From Desulfuromonadales bacterium (lineage in GTDB: Bacteria > Desulfobacterota > Desulfuromonadia > Desulfuromonadales > BM103): DNA of 62,019 bases. The stretch is taken from contig JAQYVZ010000024.1 of assembly GCA_030145205.1 (NCBI GenBank), forward strand, positions 1-62,019, written 5' to 3'. Below are positions 1 through 7,251 of this stretch, piece by piece (the stretch's first letter is position 1; every line of letters starts with the position of its first letter). A program made the position numbers and the translations under genes. The notes beneath the pieces are model-generated. The model saw only the letters and a list, made by a program, of their open reading frames with translations. It was not told where the DNA came from and searched no databases.

Positions 1-155
1 AACCTTTTCCGCAACCAGGGAAGAATCCCAAGCCGGAAACCGGTCGTTTTTTTTGATCAGTCGCTTGTCAAAGAACGAAAGGATGATTCTTTTGCGTTAA
101 TGGTCTTCTTTACTCTTGACCGCCGGGGGCCTGATAAGGGTTAGCGTGTGTCCTC

Positions 156-512
156 TCAGCAGTTCAGGTCGTGGATCCTTCCCAGCAACTGCTCTGGAGT
201 GCTTTCAAAGTTTGTTGCCATGTCGGGATGATCCACTGTGTCGTGCAACTGCCCACCAATATCTTCAAGGATCAATCGAAACTCTTCTGGCAGGTGGAAC
301 CAATTAAACCCATAATTATCGTGAAGTAGAAAGAACGCATCAGCTGTAGCGCAGTTCTCGCTGGTGCGGCCTTCTGGAGAGGCTAAATAAACAAGCAACT
401 CAACCAGCGCTGACTTGATTTCAGCAAGGTTGATCGGTGTGGCAGAGATAGCATCACATACCCTGAAAAGGTAAGAATGCAATTCTTGTGTACCACCATT
501 TAAGTTACTCAT
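156..512 (-). CDS. Hypothetical protein of unknown function
   Basis: A 118-residue soluble, acidic protein with no signal peptide, membrane segment or family motif that I recognise. The frame stays open upstream, but I chose the ATG at 510-512 because an AGAAGG Shine-Dalgarno sequence lies about 7 bases before it, whereas the longer version begins with an unlikely hydrophobic, aromatic-rich stretch. It follows the AOR operon in the same direction but is separated from it by about 450 bases, so it is probably its own transcript. Codon use looks less GC-rich than in the AOR genes, which hints at an accessory gene. No function is proposed. Confidence 0.6.
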   Translation of the reverse strand: MSNLNGGTQELHSYLFRVCDAISATPINLAEIKSALVELLVYLASPEGRTSENCATADAFFLLHDNYGFNWFHLPEEFRLILEDIGGQLHDTVDHPDMATNFESTPEQLLGRIHDLNC

Positions 513-959
513 ACGATAACCTTCTAACAATGATTCTACTAGCGAGTACGCTTGATATCGCGGAGTAGAGTTTGGTTGAAAAAAACGTTTAAAGTCCTTT
601 TGCCAAAACCACAAAAACAAATCAGTAAGCAAAAATATCCAGAACAAAATCCGAGTTAAGCGTGCATTGGTTTGCCCTGGATAGACCGTTCAATTCTCCC
701 TCAAAGAGTTCGGGAGACACCTTACCTAACTCTTTCCCTTGCACGACATGCCCCCTCTAAAACAAAAAAACCGCAACCCCCTTCAAAAAAGATGGCAACG
801 GTCGATAAATCAATAAACCTCCCTGCTCATTGTTTCTCCCCCCAGAGAATGACGATCAATGATACTCCCTGAATTTCAACGAATCAAGGAAGTTATCCTG
901 TACGCGAAAGAATTCACCCCTTTTAAGTGTGACTTTCTAATTCTTCAGCGTCAGCTCAC
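513..959. other. Gene-free stretch downstream of the AOR operon
   Basis: No convincing coding frame was found on either strand. On the minus strand, about 765-802, an imperfect ACCG/CGGT stem precedes a run of seven T residues. It could be a weak terminator for the AOR operon, but the stem has a 3x3 internal loop, so this is only a suggestion. Confidence 0.4.
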
Positions 960-1628
960 TCACACCTCCAAAAACGACACATGCAAATCCCCCAACCCCA
1001 CCACCAAGCAACGATCCAGCAACTTCGGCTCTCCAAAAAGCACAGAGTAGAGTTCATTGACCATCAAACCGGCCAGAACCGTGGCACCGGCGCCGGTGAC
1101 GCCGATCGGTCCGGGGGGCTGGAGACTGCCGGAAAAGATTTCCACGAAGGGGCGGGAGGTTCCTTTTTTTAGGGTCAAAACCTGCCCCTGGTCGCCTTCG
1201 ATGCCGCCATGTACCAGGAAAGTTCCTGGTGACAGGCAGGTCTCCAGGGCAAAGCGGCTGGCGTAGTTGTCGAGACAGTCGGCTACCACGGTGACCTCAG
1301 AGGGAATTTGGAAACCGGGGACGATTCGCCCCGGCAGGGTGACGATACGGAGCGTACTGTTGATGCGGCAGAGCTTCGTGGCGGCGGTCTCCAACTTCGG
1401 CTTGCCGAGATCGACCTCAGAATAGAGCAGCTGCCGGTTGAGATCGGGCGGGTCGAGCTTGCCGTCGTCGACCAGGTAAAGGGTGCCGACGCCGGCGCGG
1501 GCCAGGAGCTGACTGACGGTCGCACCCAGGCCGCCCAGTCCGGCGACCAGCACGGCGGCATCCGCCAGCCGCTGCTGGTTGGTCGCTCCCCAGCAGAGCA
1601 GTTGCCGCAGGTAACGTTCGTCAGTCAC
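960..1628 (-). CDS. aorE: ThiF/MoeB/HesA-family adenylyltransferase, AOR operon
   Basis: A 222-residue E1-like enzyme expected to adenylate the C-terminal glycine of a MoaD/ThiS-type sulfur carrier. The ATP-binding loop GLGGLG lies near residues 30-35, NRQLLY (the conserved N-R-Q of the family) at 64-69 and the CLDN segment near 118-121. The CxxC zinc pairs common in full-length MoeB are not visible and the protein is short, so this is a minimal version. It starts 2 bases after the stop of the MoaD-like gene and is the last gene of the AOR operon. From context I infer that it activates the adjacent MoaD-like carrier for the tungsten pterin cofactor. The name follows the aorABCDE nomenclature of Aromatoleum and is by position and family. 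Confidence 0.82.
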   Translation of the reverse strand: MTDERYLRQLLCWGATNQQRLADAAVLVAGLGGLGATVSQLLARAGVGTLYLVDDGKLDPPDLNRQLLYSEVDLGKPKLETAATKLCRINSTLRIVTLPGRIVPGFQIPSEVTVVADCLDNYASRFALETCLSPGTFLVHGGIEGDQGQVLTLKKGTSRPFVEIFSGSLQPPGPIGVTGAGATVLAGLMVNELYSVLFGEPKLLDRCLVVGLGDLHVSFLEV

Positions 1629-1630
1629 GG

Positions 1631-1912
1631 TCAGCCCCCTGCACCGGGTGGGAAGAAGCCGAGCTGGTCGCCGTCTTTGACCGGCGTGGCGAGTTCTTCG
1701 AGGTGCAGGATGTTGCGGCGGTTGACCATGATGATGGTGCCGGCATGGAGAACCCCCTGCTCATTGAGAAGTTTGTGCAGAAAGGGGATCTTGATCTGCT
1801 GCTGGAGACGCTGCAGCAGCTCGCCGACGGTTTCCCCTTCCCGGGCAGGAAGGTCGAGCTGCTCCTGCTTGAGCATCAGGCGCAGCAGGCTGTAGAAGCG
1901 GACCTGAATCAT
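1631..1912 (-). CDS. aorD: MoaD/ThiS-family sulfur carrier, AOR operon
   Basis: A 93-residue ubiquitin-fold sulfur carrier. The diagnostic feature is the C-terminal GAGG, the Gly-Gly tail that is adenylated and thiocarboxylated in MoaD. I chose the ATG at 1910-1912, preceded by GAGGAG three bases upstream and only 7 bases after the stop of the flavoprotein gene; a longer frame has no comparable site. It sits between the FAD subunit gene and its likely activating partner, the ThiF-like gene. It presumably supplies sulfur for the dithiolene of the AOR cofactor. No other moaD is seen in the window, so it may also serve the MoaE encoded at 6.9 kb. Confidence 0.85.
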   Translation of the reverse strand: MIQVRFYSLLRLMLKQEQLDLPAREGETVGELLQRLQQQIKIPFLHKLLNEQGVLHAGTIIMVNRRNILHLEELATPVKDGDQLGFFPPGAGG

Positions 1913-1919
1913 GATCTCC

Positions 1920-3146
1920 TCATATGTCCAGTGGCAGCTGTACCCGGGGGTAATTACAGCCACCACTCATCGAGGCCTTGCCTGGGAAGCGGCTGCGGGT
2001 GCTGACCAGATGGTAGAAGTATCCGGAATCGTTTGTTTCTCCGATCATGGTGGCGCCGACTACCCGCTGCTGTTCATCGAGGAAGACTTTTCTGAATCGG
2101 CCGGTCAACCGGTTCCAGAAGGTGAGGGTTTTCGAGACGTCGTCGTCGCAGTAACCGACGGCGGCGACATCAATGCCGAAGATCTCGGTGATGTTGTTCT
2201 TCAGGCTACCCTGGTAGGCGCAGCGGCGATCCAGCATGTTGAGGGCGGCGTTCTCGCCCTGCTCCACGGCGGTCATCCAGTTGCCCTGGATGGTCGCTTC
2301 ACCGGTGATGAAGTCGGCACCTTCTGCAGCGTCACCCGCCGCGAAAATGTCGGGGTGGCTGCTACAGCAGAAGCGGTCGATGCAGACGCCGTCGGCGACT
2401 TCGAGGCCGGCATCCGCCGCCAGCTGAATGTTCGGTTTGACGCCCTTGCCGACGATCAGCAGGTCGCTGGTGAGCTGTTTGCCGGAGCGCAACGTCATGT
2501 TCATTTGATGTGTTTCGTCGATCGTATGGATGTCGTCTTGCTTGTGCAAATTAAGGCCTTGGGCAGTCAGCATCTCTTCGATCAGGGCTGCAGCTTCGGC
2601 ATCGACCACCCGGCTGAAAATCCGGTTGGAGCCGATCACCAGGTGTTTTTCCATGCTGTCGTGAGCGTGCGAGAGGAGTGGCAGGCTGACCAGCCCGGCG
2701 CCGATGGCGGTGACGCTCCGTGCGTCCTTGAGCAGTTCGACCAGGCGTTCCGCATCGGCCATGTGGCGCAGGACGCAGGAGCGTTTTGCCGCGACAGCCA
2801 GAGTGCGAGCTTCGGAGCCGGTGGCGAGCAGCAGCTTGCCGAAGCCGATCTGGCGACTATCGGCGAGTTCCACGCGATGTTCTTCGGGGTTGATGGCGAC
2901 AACGGTCTGGCCAAACAGGGTTGTGACTCCCAAGAGCGTATAGAAGTCGAGTTCGACAATGTCGAGCTGTTCGCGCGAGATATGACCGCCGACATAGTAG
3001 GGTGTCAGCACCCGCGAATAGGCAGTTCGATCTTCCCTGTCAATGACGGCAATGGTTGACTGCCTGTCGTGGCGTCGCAGGGTCTGCAGGGCCTGCAGGC
3101 CGGCAGCACTGTTGCCGATAATAACGAAATCAAAACGTTCAGCCAT
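1920..3146 (-). CDS. aorC: FAD/NAD(P)H oxidoreductase subunit of the AOR complex
   Basis: A 408-residue pyridine-nucleotide-disulfide-oxidoreductase-fold flavoprotein. The N-terminal FAD-binding segment FVIIGNSAAG is at residues 7-16, a second nucleotide-binding segment (IGAGLVSLP) lies near the middle, and a GDAAE-type FAD ribityl motif follows in the C-terminal half. In the Aromatoleum-type AOR this subunit exchanges electrons with NAD+. It follows the W-subunit gene after a 153-base gap that contains a terminator-like hairpin, and it is nearly contiguous with the MoaD-like gene. The start has an AGGA site about 7 bases upstream. Assignment is by fold, size and operon position; no redox-active CxxxxC disulfide is visible, in keeping with the NADH-oxidase-like branch. 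Confidence 0.82.
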   Translation of the reverse strand: MAERFDFVIIGNSAAGLQALQTLRRHDRQSTIAVIDREDRTAYSRVLTPYYVGGHISREQLDIVELDFYTLLGVTTLFGQTVVAINPEEHRVELADSRQIGFGKLLLATGSEARTLAVAAKRSCVLRHMADAERLVELLKDARSVTAIGAGLVSLPLLSHAHDSMEKHLVIGSNRIFSRVVDAEAAALIEEMLTAQGLNLHKQDDIHTIDETHQMNMTLRSGKQLTSDLLIVGKGVKPNIQLAADAGLEVADGVCIDRFCCSSHPDIFAAGDAAEGADFITGEATIQGNWMTAVEQGENAALNMLDRRCAYQGSLKNNITEIFGIDVAAVGYCDDDVSKTLTFWNRLTGRFRKVFLDEQQRVVGATMIGETNDSGYFYHLVSTRSRFPGKASMSGGCNYPRVQLPLDI

Positions 3147-3213
3147 AAACTTTTTCCTGTCAGGCGGGTTTGCCGGGAATGGAGGTCTGGAAACGATCGC
3201 CTGGGGAGAGAAA

Positions 3214-3256
3214 AACTGCGCTCCGAGGCGTCATTGTCACGACAGGGAGCGCAGTT
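3214..3256 (-). terminator. Terminator-like attenuator between aorB and aorC
   Basis: A perfect 11-bp inverted repeat (AACTGCGCTCC / GGAGCGCAGTT) with a 21-base loop lies in the aorB-aorC gap. Read on the minus strand, the descending arm runs directly into TTTTT and then a C/T-rich stretch, the form of an intrinsic terminator. It cannot be the operon end, because aorC, aorD and aorE continue in the same direction. Partial termination or RNA-end protection here is therefore an inference. Confidence 0.6.
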
Positions 3257-3299
3257 CATTCCACACTGCCATACATCTATTGTCGGCTGTTTGATGCGA

Positions 3300-5102
3300 T
3301 CATGTCAAACCAAGCTCCTGCATTTTCTTTTTGGTCGGAATGCCTTTGACGCTCCAGCCGCGCAGTTCGTAGTATTCCGGCAGCATCTGGTCGAGCCGGG
3401 CGACCTCGCCCTTGAGCGGGCCGTCGGGAATCGGATCATTCAGCAGGCGCTTCGGCAGGGTGTCCTGCGACGGGTCGATGCCTGCCTCCAGGTTGAACCG
3501 CCGCTCCAGGTTGTAGATGCGGTCGCCCGCCTGGAGCAGGGTCTCATCGGTGTAATCGAGCCCGGTGGCCGCCTTGCAGAAGCTGGTGAACTGCGGCACG
3601 CCGATGGCGAAGGTGGTGAACAGGCAGACGCCGACGGAATCGACCACGGCGGTGAAATCCTGGAAGATCTTGGTCCAGGTCGCCTTGCCATCGGTGACCT
3701 GCGGATCAAGCTTCTCCGGCAGGCCGAGGATCTCGGGGGAGACCAGGTAGCCGCGGACGTGACAGGCGCCGCGGTTGCTGGTGGCATAATTGAGTGCCAT
3801 GCCCTGCATGCCACGGCCATCGTAAGCCGGGAACTCTTGCTTCTTGACCGACATCGACAGCTCCGGTGCGCCGTAGCTTTCCGCCAGGCGGTAGGAACCG
3901 AGGGCGATCTTGGCGCCGAAACCTTCCTTTTTGCCGGCCATCTCAACCAGCTTGACCAAGGCGTCCGCGTCGCCGAACTTGAGCGGCATGCCGATTTCGT
4001 CGGCACTGATCAGGCCCTTCTCCGCCAGCTCCATGGCGCAGGCAACCGTCGCGCCGGCGGTAATGGTGTCCATGCCGTACTCGTTGCAGATATAGTTCGC
4101 CTTGGTGACGGCCGCCAGGTCGTCGATACCGCAACTGGCGCCGAGCGCCCAGAGGGATTCATACTCGGGGCCTTCACCGTCGCCGCTGAAGCGTGAGCCT
4201 TTCAGGCCGGTGACCCGGCCGCAGCCGATCAGGCAGCCCATGCAGCCTTTGTTGCGCTTCAGGTAGGTCGCCACCAGGTTTTCACCGGAGATCGCTTCGG
4301 CGCCTTCGAAGGTGTCTTCTTGGAAGTTGCGGGTCGGTAGGGCGCCGAACTGGTTGATGATATTGACCAGCACCGGGGTGCCGAGCGCGGGCAGACCCTG
4401 GCCGGAGACCGGGTTCTCCTTCAGCATGCCGAAGGCTTCAATTGCGGCCGTCCGGAAGGCTTGCGGGTTAGCGACCTTGACGCCGCCGGTGCCGCGGACC
4501 GCCACGGCCTTGAGATTCTTGCTGCCCATCACTGCGCCGACGCCGCTACGGCCAGCCGCGCGATGTTTGTCATTCACAATACAGGCGAAGTGCACCATGT
4601 TCTCACCGGCGGGGCCGATGCAGGCCACCTTGGCGTCGCCATGGAATTCAGCCAGGATGGCGTCCTCGGTGTCTTGGGTCGGCTTGCCCCAGAGATGGAG
4701 TGCACCGACCAGCTCCACCCGGTCATTGTAGACCTGCAGGTAGCAGGGGTGGGCGGACTTGCCTTCGAAGATGATCATGTCGTAGCCGGCGTAGCGCAGC
4801 TCGCACGGGAAATAGCCGCCGGAGTTAGAGCTGGCGATGGTGCCGGTCAGTGGCGACTTGGTGACCACCATATAACGGCCGTTGGCAGCGCCGTAGGTGC
4901 CGGTCAGCGGACCGGCGGCCATGATCAGTTTGTTCTCCGGCGCGAGCGGATCGACATCCGCTGCGACCTCTTCGACAAAGTACTTCGATGCCAGACCGCG
5001 CCCGCCGAGAAACTCTTTCGCCCATACCGGGTTGAGTTCTTCGGTGGTGCAGGTTTGAGCGGTCAGATCAACACGTAACAGTTTTCCTTGCCATCCGCTC
5101 AT
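3300..5102 (-). CDS. aorB: Tungsten-containing aldehyde:ferredoxin oxidoreductase, catalytic subunit
   Basis: A 600-residue AOR-family enzyme that interconverts aldehydes and carboxylic acids at a tungsten bis-pterin centre. The N-terminus ([11 protein letters not shown]) and the GGRGLA and GPLTGT segments are typical of the AOR N domain. The [4Fe-4S] ligands appear as CMGCLIGC in the middle and a distal Cys in DSVGVCLF. Length matches the family (about 600-620). The ATG at 5102 is preceded by GGAGGTG that overlaps the end of aorA, so the two are probably translationally coupled. With the Fe-S and FAD subunit genes it matches the three-subunit bacterial AOR rather than the single-subunit archaeal enzyme. 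The metal cannot be told from sequence; tungsten is the family norm. Confidence 0.93.
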   Translation of the reverse strand: MSGWQGKLLRVDLTAQTCTTEELNPVWAKEFLGGRGLASKYFVEEVAADVDPLAPENKLIMAAGPLTGTYGAANGRYMVVTKSPLTGTIASSNSGGYFPCELRYAGYDMIIFEGKSAHPCYLQVYNDRVELVGALHLWGKPTQDTEDAILAEFHGDAKVACIGPAGENMVHFACIVNDKHRAAGRSGVGAVMGSKNLKAVAVRGTGGVKVANPQAFRTAAIEAFGMLKENPVSGQGLPALGTPVLVNIINQFGALPTRNFQEDTFEGAEAISGENLVATYLKRNKGCMGCLIGCGRVTGLKGSRFSGDGEGPEYESLWALGASCGIDDLAAVTKANYICNEYGMDTITAGATVACAMELAEKGLISADEIGMPLKFGDADALVKLVEMAGKKEGFGAKIALGSYRLAESYGAPELSMSVKKQEFPAYDGRGMQGMALNYATSNRGACHVRGYLVSPEILGLPEKLDPQVTDGKATWTKIFQDFTAVVDSVGVCLFTTFAIGVPQFTSFCKAATGLDYTDETLLQAGDRIYNLERRFNLEAGIDPSQDTLPKRLLNDPIPDGPLKGEVARLDQMLPEYYELRGWSVKGIPTKKKMQELGLT

Positions 5103-5103
5103 A

Positions 5104-5583
5104 TTACACCTCCATCTGGCCATCTTTCATGGCCTCAACGAAACGCAGGATCTTCTGCCGCAACGGCTTATCCTCTTCATCCAGGGTCAGGCACCCGGTG
5201 GGGCAGAACGCAACGCATTCCGGCGTGTCGCCGTTGCAGAGGTTGCATTTCTCCACCTTGCCGGTGACCGGCACGTACTTGATCATGCCGAAAGGGCAGG
5301 CGCTGACGCAGGTGCGGCAGCCGACACAGCGGTCGTCGTCAACCAGGACCACGCCGGAGGGCATCTCCTTGCTGATCGCACCCTTGGGGCAGGCTTTCTC
5401 GCACCAGGGCTCGTCGCACTGCATGCAGGTGACGGTGATGAACTTGGCTTCGTCGAGGAAAACTTCGTTGACAATGCGGGCACGGCTCGGTGCAAACTCA
5501 GTGGTGTGTTTGAAAGAACACGCCATTTCGCAGGTTTTGCAGCCGATGCACTTCGGTGGTTCGATGCGGATCAGTCTCTGCAT
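5104..5583 (-). CDS. aorA: Polyferredoxin-type Fe-S subunit of the AOR complex
   Basis: A 159-residue electron-transfer protein with cysteine motifs for four [4Fe-4S] clusters: [11 protein letters not shown] near the N-terminus, [23 protein letters not shown], and [16 protein letters not shown]. This is the HycB/NrfC/DmsB-like arrangement. It lacks a twin-arginine signal, so the complex is cytoplasmic. It is the promoter-proximal gene; its start has an AGGAGG site, and its stop lies one base from the aorB start codon. In the Aromatoleum-type enzyme the equivalent subunit wires the W subunits together and to the flavin subunit. Confidence 0.9.
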   Translation of the reverse strand: MQRLIRIEPPKCIGCKTCEMACSFKHTTEFAPSRARIVNEVFLDEAKFITVTCMQCDEPWCEKACPKGAISKEMPSGVVLVDDDRCVGCRTCVSACPFGMIKYVPVTGKVEKCNLCNGDTPECVAFCPTGCLTLDEEDKPLRQKILRFVEAMKDGQMEV

Positions 5584-5656
5584 GGATCGACCTCCTTGAG
5601 AAGTAGGAAATATCAGCAGTCGGAGATTTAAGTTCCGAACGGGATGACGATCGATC

Positions 5657-5690
5657 GGTTCGGCTTGAAGCAGGTGGCAGGGGCCGAACC
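5657..5690 (-). other. Hairpin in the 5' leader of the AOR operon
   Basis: A perfect 8-bp inverted repeat (GGTTCGGC / GCCGAACC) with an 18-base loop lies just downstream of the predicted aor start point and about 75 bases before the aorA start. The leader it belongs to is about 115 bases long, which leaves room for an RNA regulator. I cannot match it by eye to a known riboswitch consensus. Confidence 0.4.
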
Positions 5691-5697
5691 AGAAGCA

Positions 5698-5725
5698 AGT
5701 ATAGCACTAATTAATCTTGCGACAA
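5698..5725 (-). promoter_or_regulatory. Candidate sigma-70 promoter of the AOR operon
   Basis: On the minus strand, TTGTCG (5720-5725) is followed after 16 bases by TATACT (5698-5703). This places the start about 105-110 bases upstream of aorA, ahead of the leader hairpin. Confidence 0.45.
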
Positions 5726-5730
5726 TCATA

Positions 5731-5774
5731 GACTTTGGGCTGTTGCCAGCATCTTTCCGGGAAAAGCCAAAGTC
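5731..5774 (+). other. Structured leader element upstream of moaA
   Basis: GACTTTGGGCT (5731-5741) pairs with AGCCAAAGTC (5765-5774) with a single bulged base. The enclosed bases include a smaller GCTG/CAGC stem and a CCGGGAAAA stretch. It lies 92 bases upstream of the chosen moaA start. Molybdenum/tungsten cofactor riboswitches are known upstream of moaA-type operons, but I cannot confirm their consensus here. Confidence 0.35.
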
Positions 5775-5866
5775 CCCTTGTTCGGAGCGCCATTCTCATG
5801 CAAAATGAAACATCCTCACCCAGTGCCCTGCTGTCATGCGGAGGGACAATCTGTTTGGAACGGACC

Positions 5867-6844
5867 ATGCGTTTAACGGACACCTATCAACGTAAGATCA
5901 ATTATTTGAGGCTCTCCGTGACTGACCGTTGCAACATGCGCTGTGTCTACTGCATGCCGGAAGAAGGCGTCGACAAGCTGCAGCACACCGACATTTTGAG
6001 CTACGAACAGTTCCTGACCATTGCCCGGGCAGCGGTCTCTCTCGGGATCGAAAAGATCCGGGTGACCGGTGGGGAGCCCCTGTTGCGCAAGGGCCTGGTC
6101 GACTTCCTTGACCAGCTGTCGAACCTTGACGGTTTGCGGCGGCTGGTCCTGACGACCAACGGGGTGCGTCTGGCGGAGATGGCCGGCGACTTGAAGTCCG
6201 CTGGTGTGCAGCGTTTGAATATCAGCCTTGATTCGCTGCGTCCGGAGAGGTTTGCGCAGCTGACCCGGCGCGATCTGCTGGCAGAGGTGCTGGCCGGTAT
6301 CGACGCCGCCGAGCAGGTTGGCTTGCCCTACAAAATCAACATGGTGGTGATGCGAGGCCTGAATGACGACGAGATTTTCGATTTTGCGGCCCTGACGCAG
6401 CAGCGTGACTGTACGGTTCGTTTCATCGAGTACATGCCGACGCTCAAAGATGACAATTGGCGCGCTCTGGTGGTCCCCGGCGAGGAGATTCTGCAGCGTC
6501 TGGTCGACCGACTCGCTCTCCAGCCGTTTAAACGTGGTGCGTTGGCCGGCCCGGCCCGGGAATTTACCATTGACGGCGCCGCCGGACGGATCGGTGTGAT
6601 CGCGCCCCTGTCGGGACATTTTTGTGACAATTGCAACCGGATTCGCATCACCGCAACCGGCCAGGTGCGGACCTGTCTCTTCTCGGACTGTGAGTCCGAC
6701 CTGAAGCCGCTCCTGGCTGAAGGATCTTTGGAAACTCTTACCAATAAACTGCGCCGCCTGGTCGATCAGAAGCCGGCTGGGCACCACCTCAACGCCTGCG
6801 CGGCCGGGTATGCGGCCTTTCCGATGGCGCGTATTGGCGGTTGA
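5867..6844 (+). CDS. moaA: GTP 3',8-cyclase (molybdenum cofactor biosynthesis protein A)
   Basis: A 325-residue radical-SAM enzyme that converts GTP to 3',8-cyclo-7,8-dihydro-GTP, the first step of pterin cofactor synthesis. The radical-SAM cluster motif CNMRCVYC is at residues 22-29; the C-terminal cluster ligands appear as CDNC near residue 252 and a Cys about 15 residues later; the protein ends in the functionally important Gly-Gly. The frame is open further upstream, but the ATG at 5867 gives the usual N-terminus (LTDTYQRKINYLRLSVTDRC) and the usual length of 325-330. Its Shine-Dalgarno is weak (GGAACGGA). It is divergent from the AOR operon and heads the moaA-moaE-moeA/mobB unit. Confidence 0.95.
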   Translation: MRLTDTYQRKINYLRLSVTDRCNMRCVYCMPEEGVDKLQHTDILSYEQFLTIARAAVSLGIEKIRVTGGEPLLRKGLVDFLDQLSNLDGLRRLVLTTNGVRLAEMAGDLKSAGVQRLNISLDSLRPERFAQLTRRDLLAEVLAGIDAAEQVGLPYKINMVVMRGLNDDEIFDFAALTQQRDCTVRFIEYMPTLKDDNWRALVVPGEEILQRLVDRLALQPFKRGALAGPAREFTIDGAAGRIGVIAPLSGHFCDNCNRIRITATGQVRTCLFSDCESDLKPLLAEGSLETLTNKLRRLVDQKPAGHHLNACAAGYAAFPMARIGG

Positions 6845-6864
6845 TCCGACCAGGAGATGTAACC

Positions 6865-7224
6865 ATGGATATTTCCAAAACCATCGCAACGATGAAAAAG
6901 GATCCAGCGTTTGCCGATCATGTCGGTATGGTGCTGATTCATAACGGGATTGTGCGGAGCTGGTCGCGCGGCGATCATGCCGAGGTGAGCGGGATCGAGG
7001 TGTCGGTCGATGAACTCTGCCTCGAGCGGATTCGACGCGAAATCGAACGGATGACCGGAATTTACAAGGTCGCCGTGGAAGCACGCAGCGGCCTGATGCG
7101 GCCGGGTGATGACCTGTTGTTCCTGGTTGTCGCGGGTGATATTCGGGAAAATGTCAAGCCGGCGCTGGCGTTGATGCTCGACCGGGTCAAGTCTGAAGCA
7201 ATCAGTAAACGGGAAATTTTCTGA
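6865..7224 (+). CDS. moaE: MoaE-family molybdopterin synthase catalytic subunit
   Basis: A 119-residue protein of the MoaE fold, the large subunit that inserts MoaD-derived sulfur into precursor Z. The segments VGMVLIHNGIVR, IYKVAVEARSG and DDLLFLVVAG correspond to the conserved core. It is shorter than E. coli MoaE (about 150), as is common in this lineage. I start at the ATG at 6865, which has AGGAG 8 bases upstream, rather than at a TTG overlapping the moaA stop. Its MoaD partner is probably the MoaD-like protein of the AOR operon, since no other is seen here. The assignment is by resemblance and operon position. Confidence 0.75.
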   Translation: MDISKTIATMKKDPAFADHVGMVLIHNGIVRSWSRGDHAEVSGIEVSVDELCLERIRREIERMTGIYKVAVEARSGLMRPGDDLLFLVVAGDIRENVKPALALMLDRVKSEAISKREIF

Positions 7225-7251
7225 AACCAGAAATCGGTTGGAGACGCATCA

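Noticed and set aside
1911-3059. Long open frames on the strand opposite to aorC and to other GC-rich genes (for example 3069-4196, 9454-10380, 13410-15038)
   Set aside because: They are shadows of strongly supported genes on the other strand, show no family motif and lack sensible starts; third-position GC bias keeps them open.
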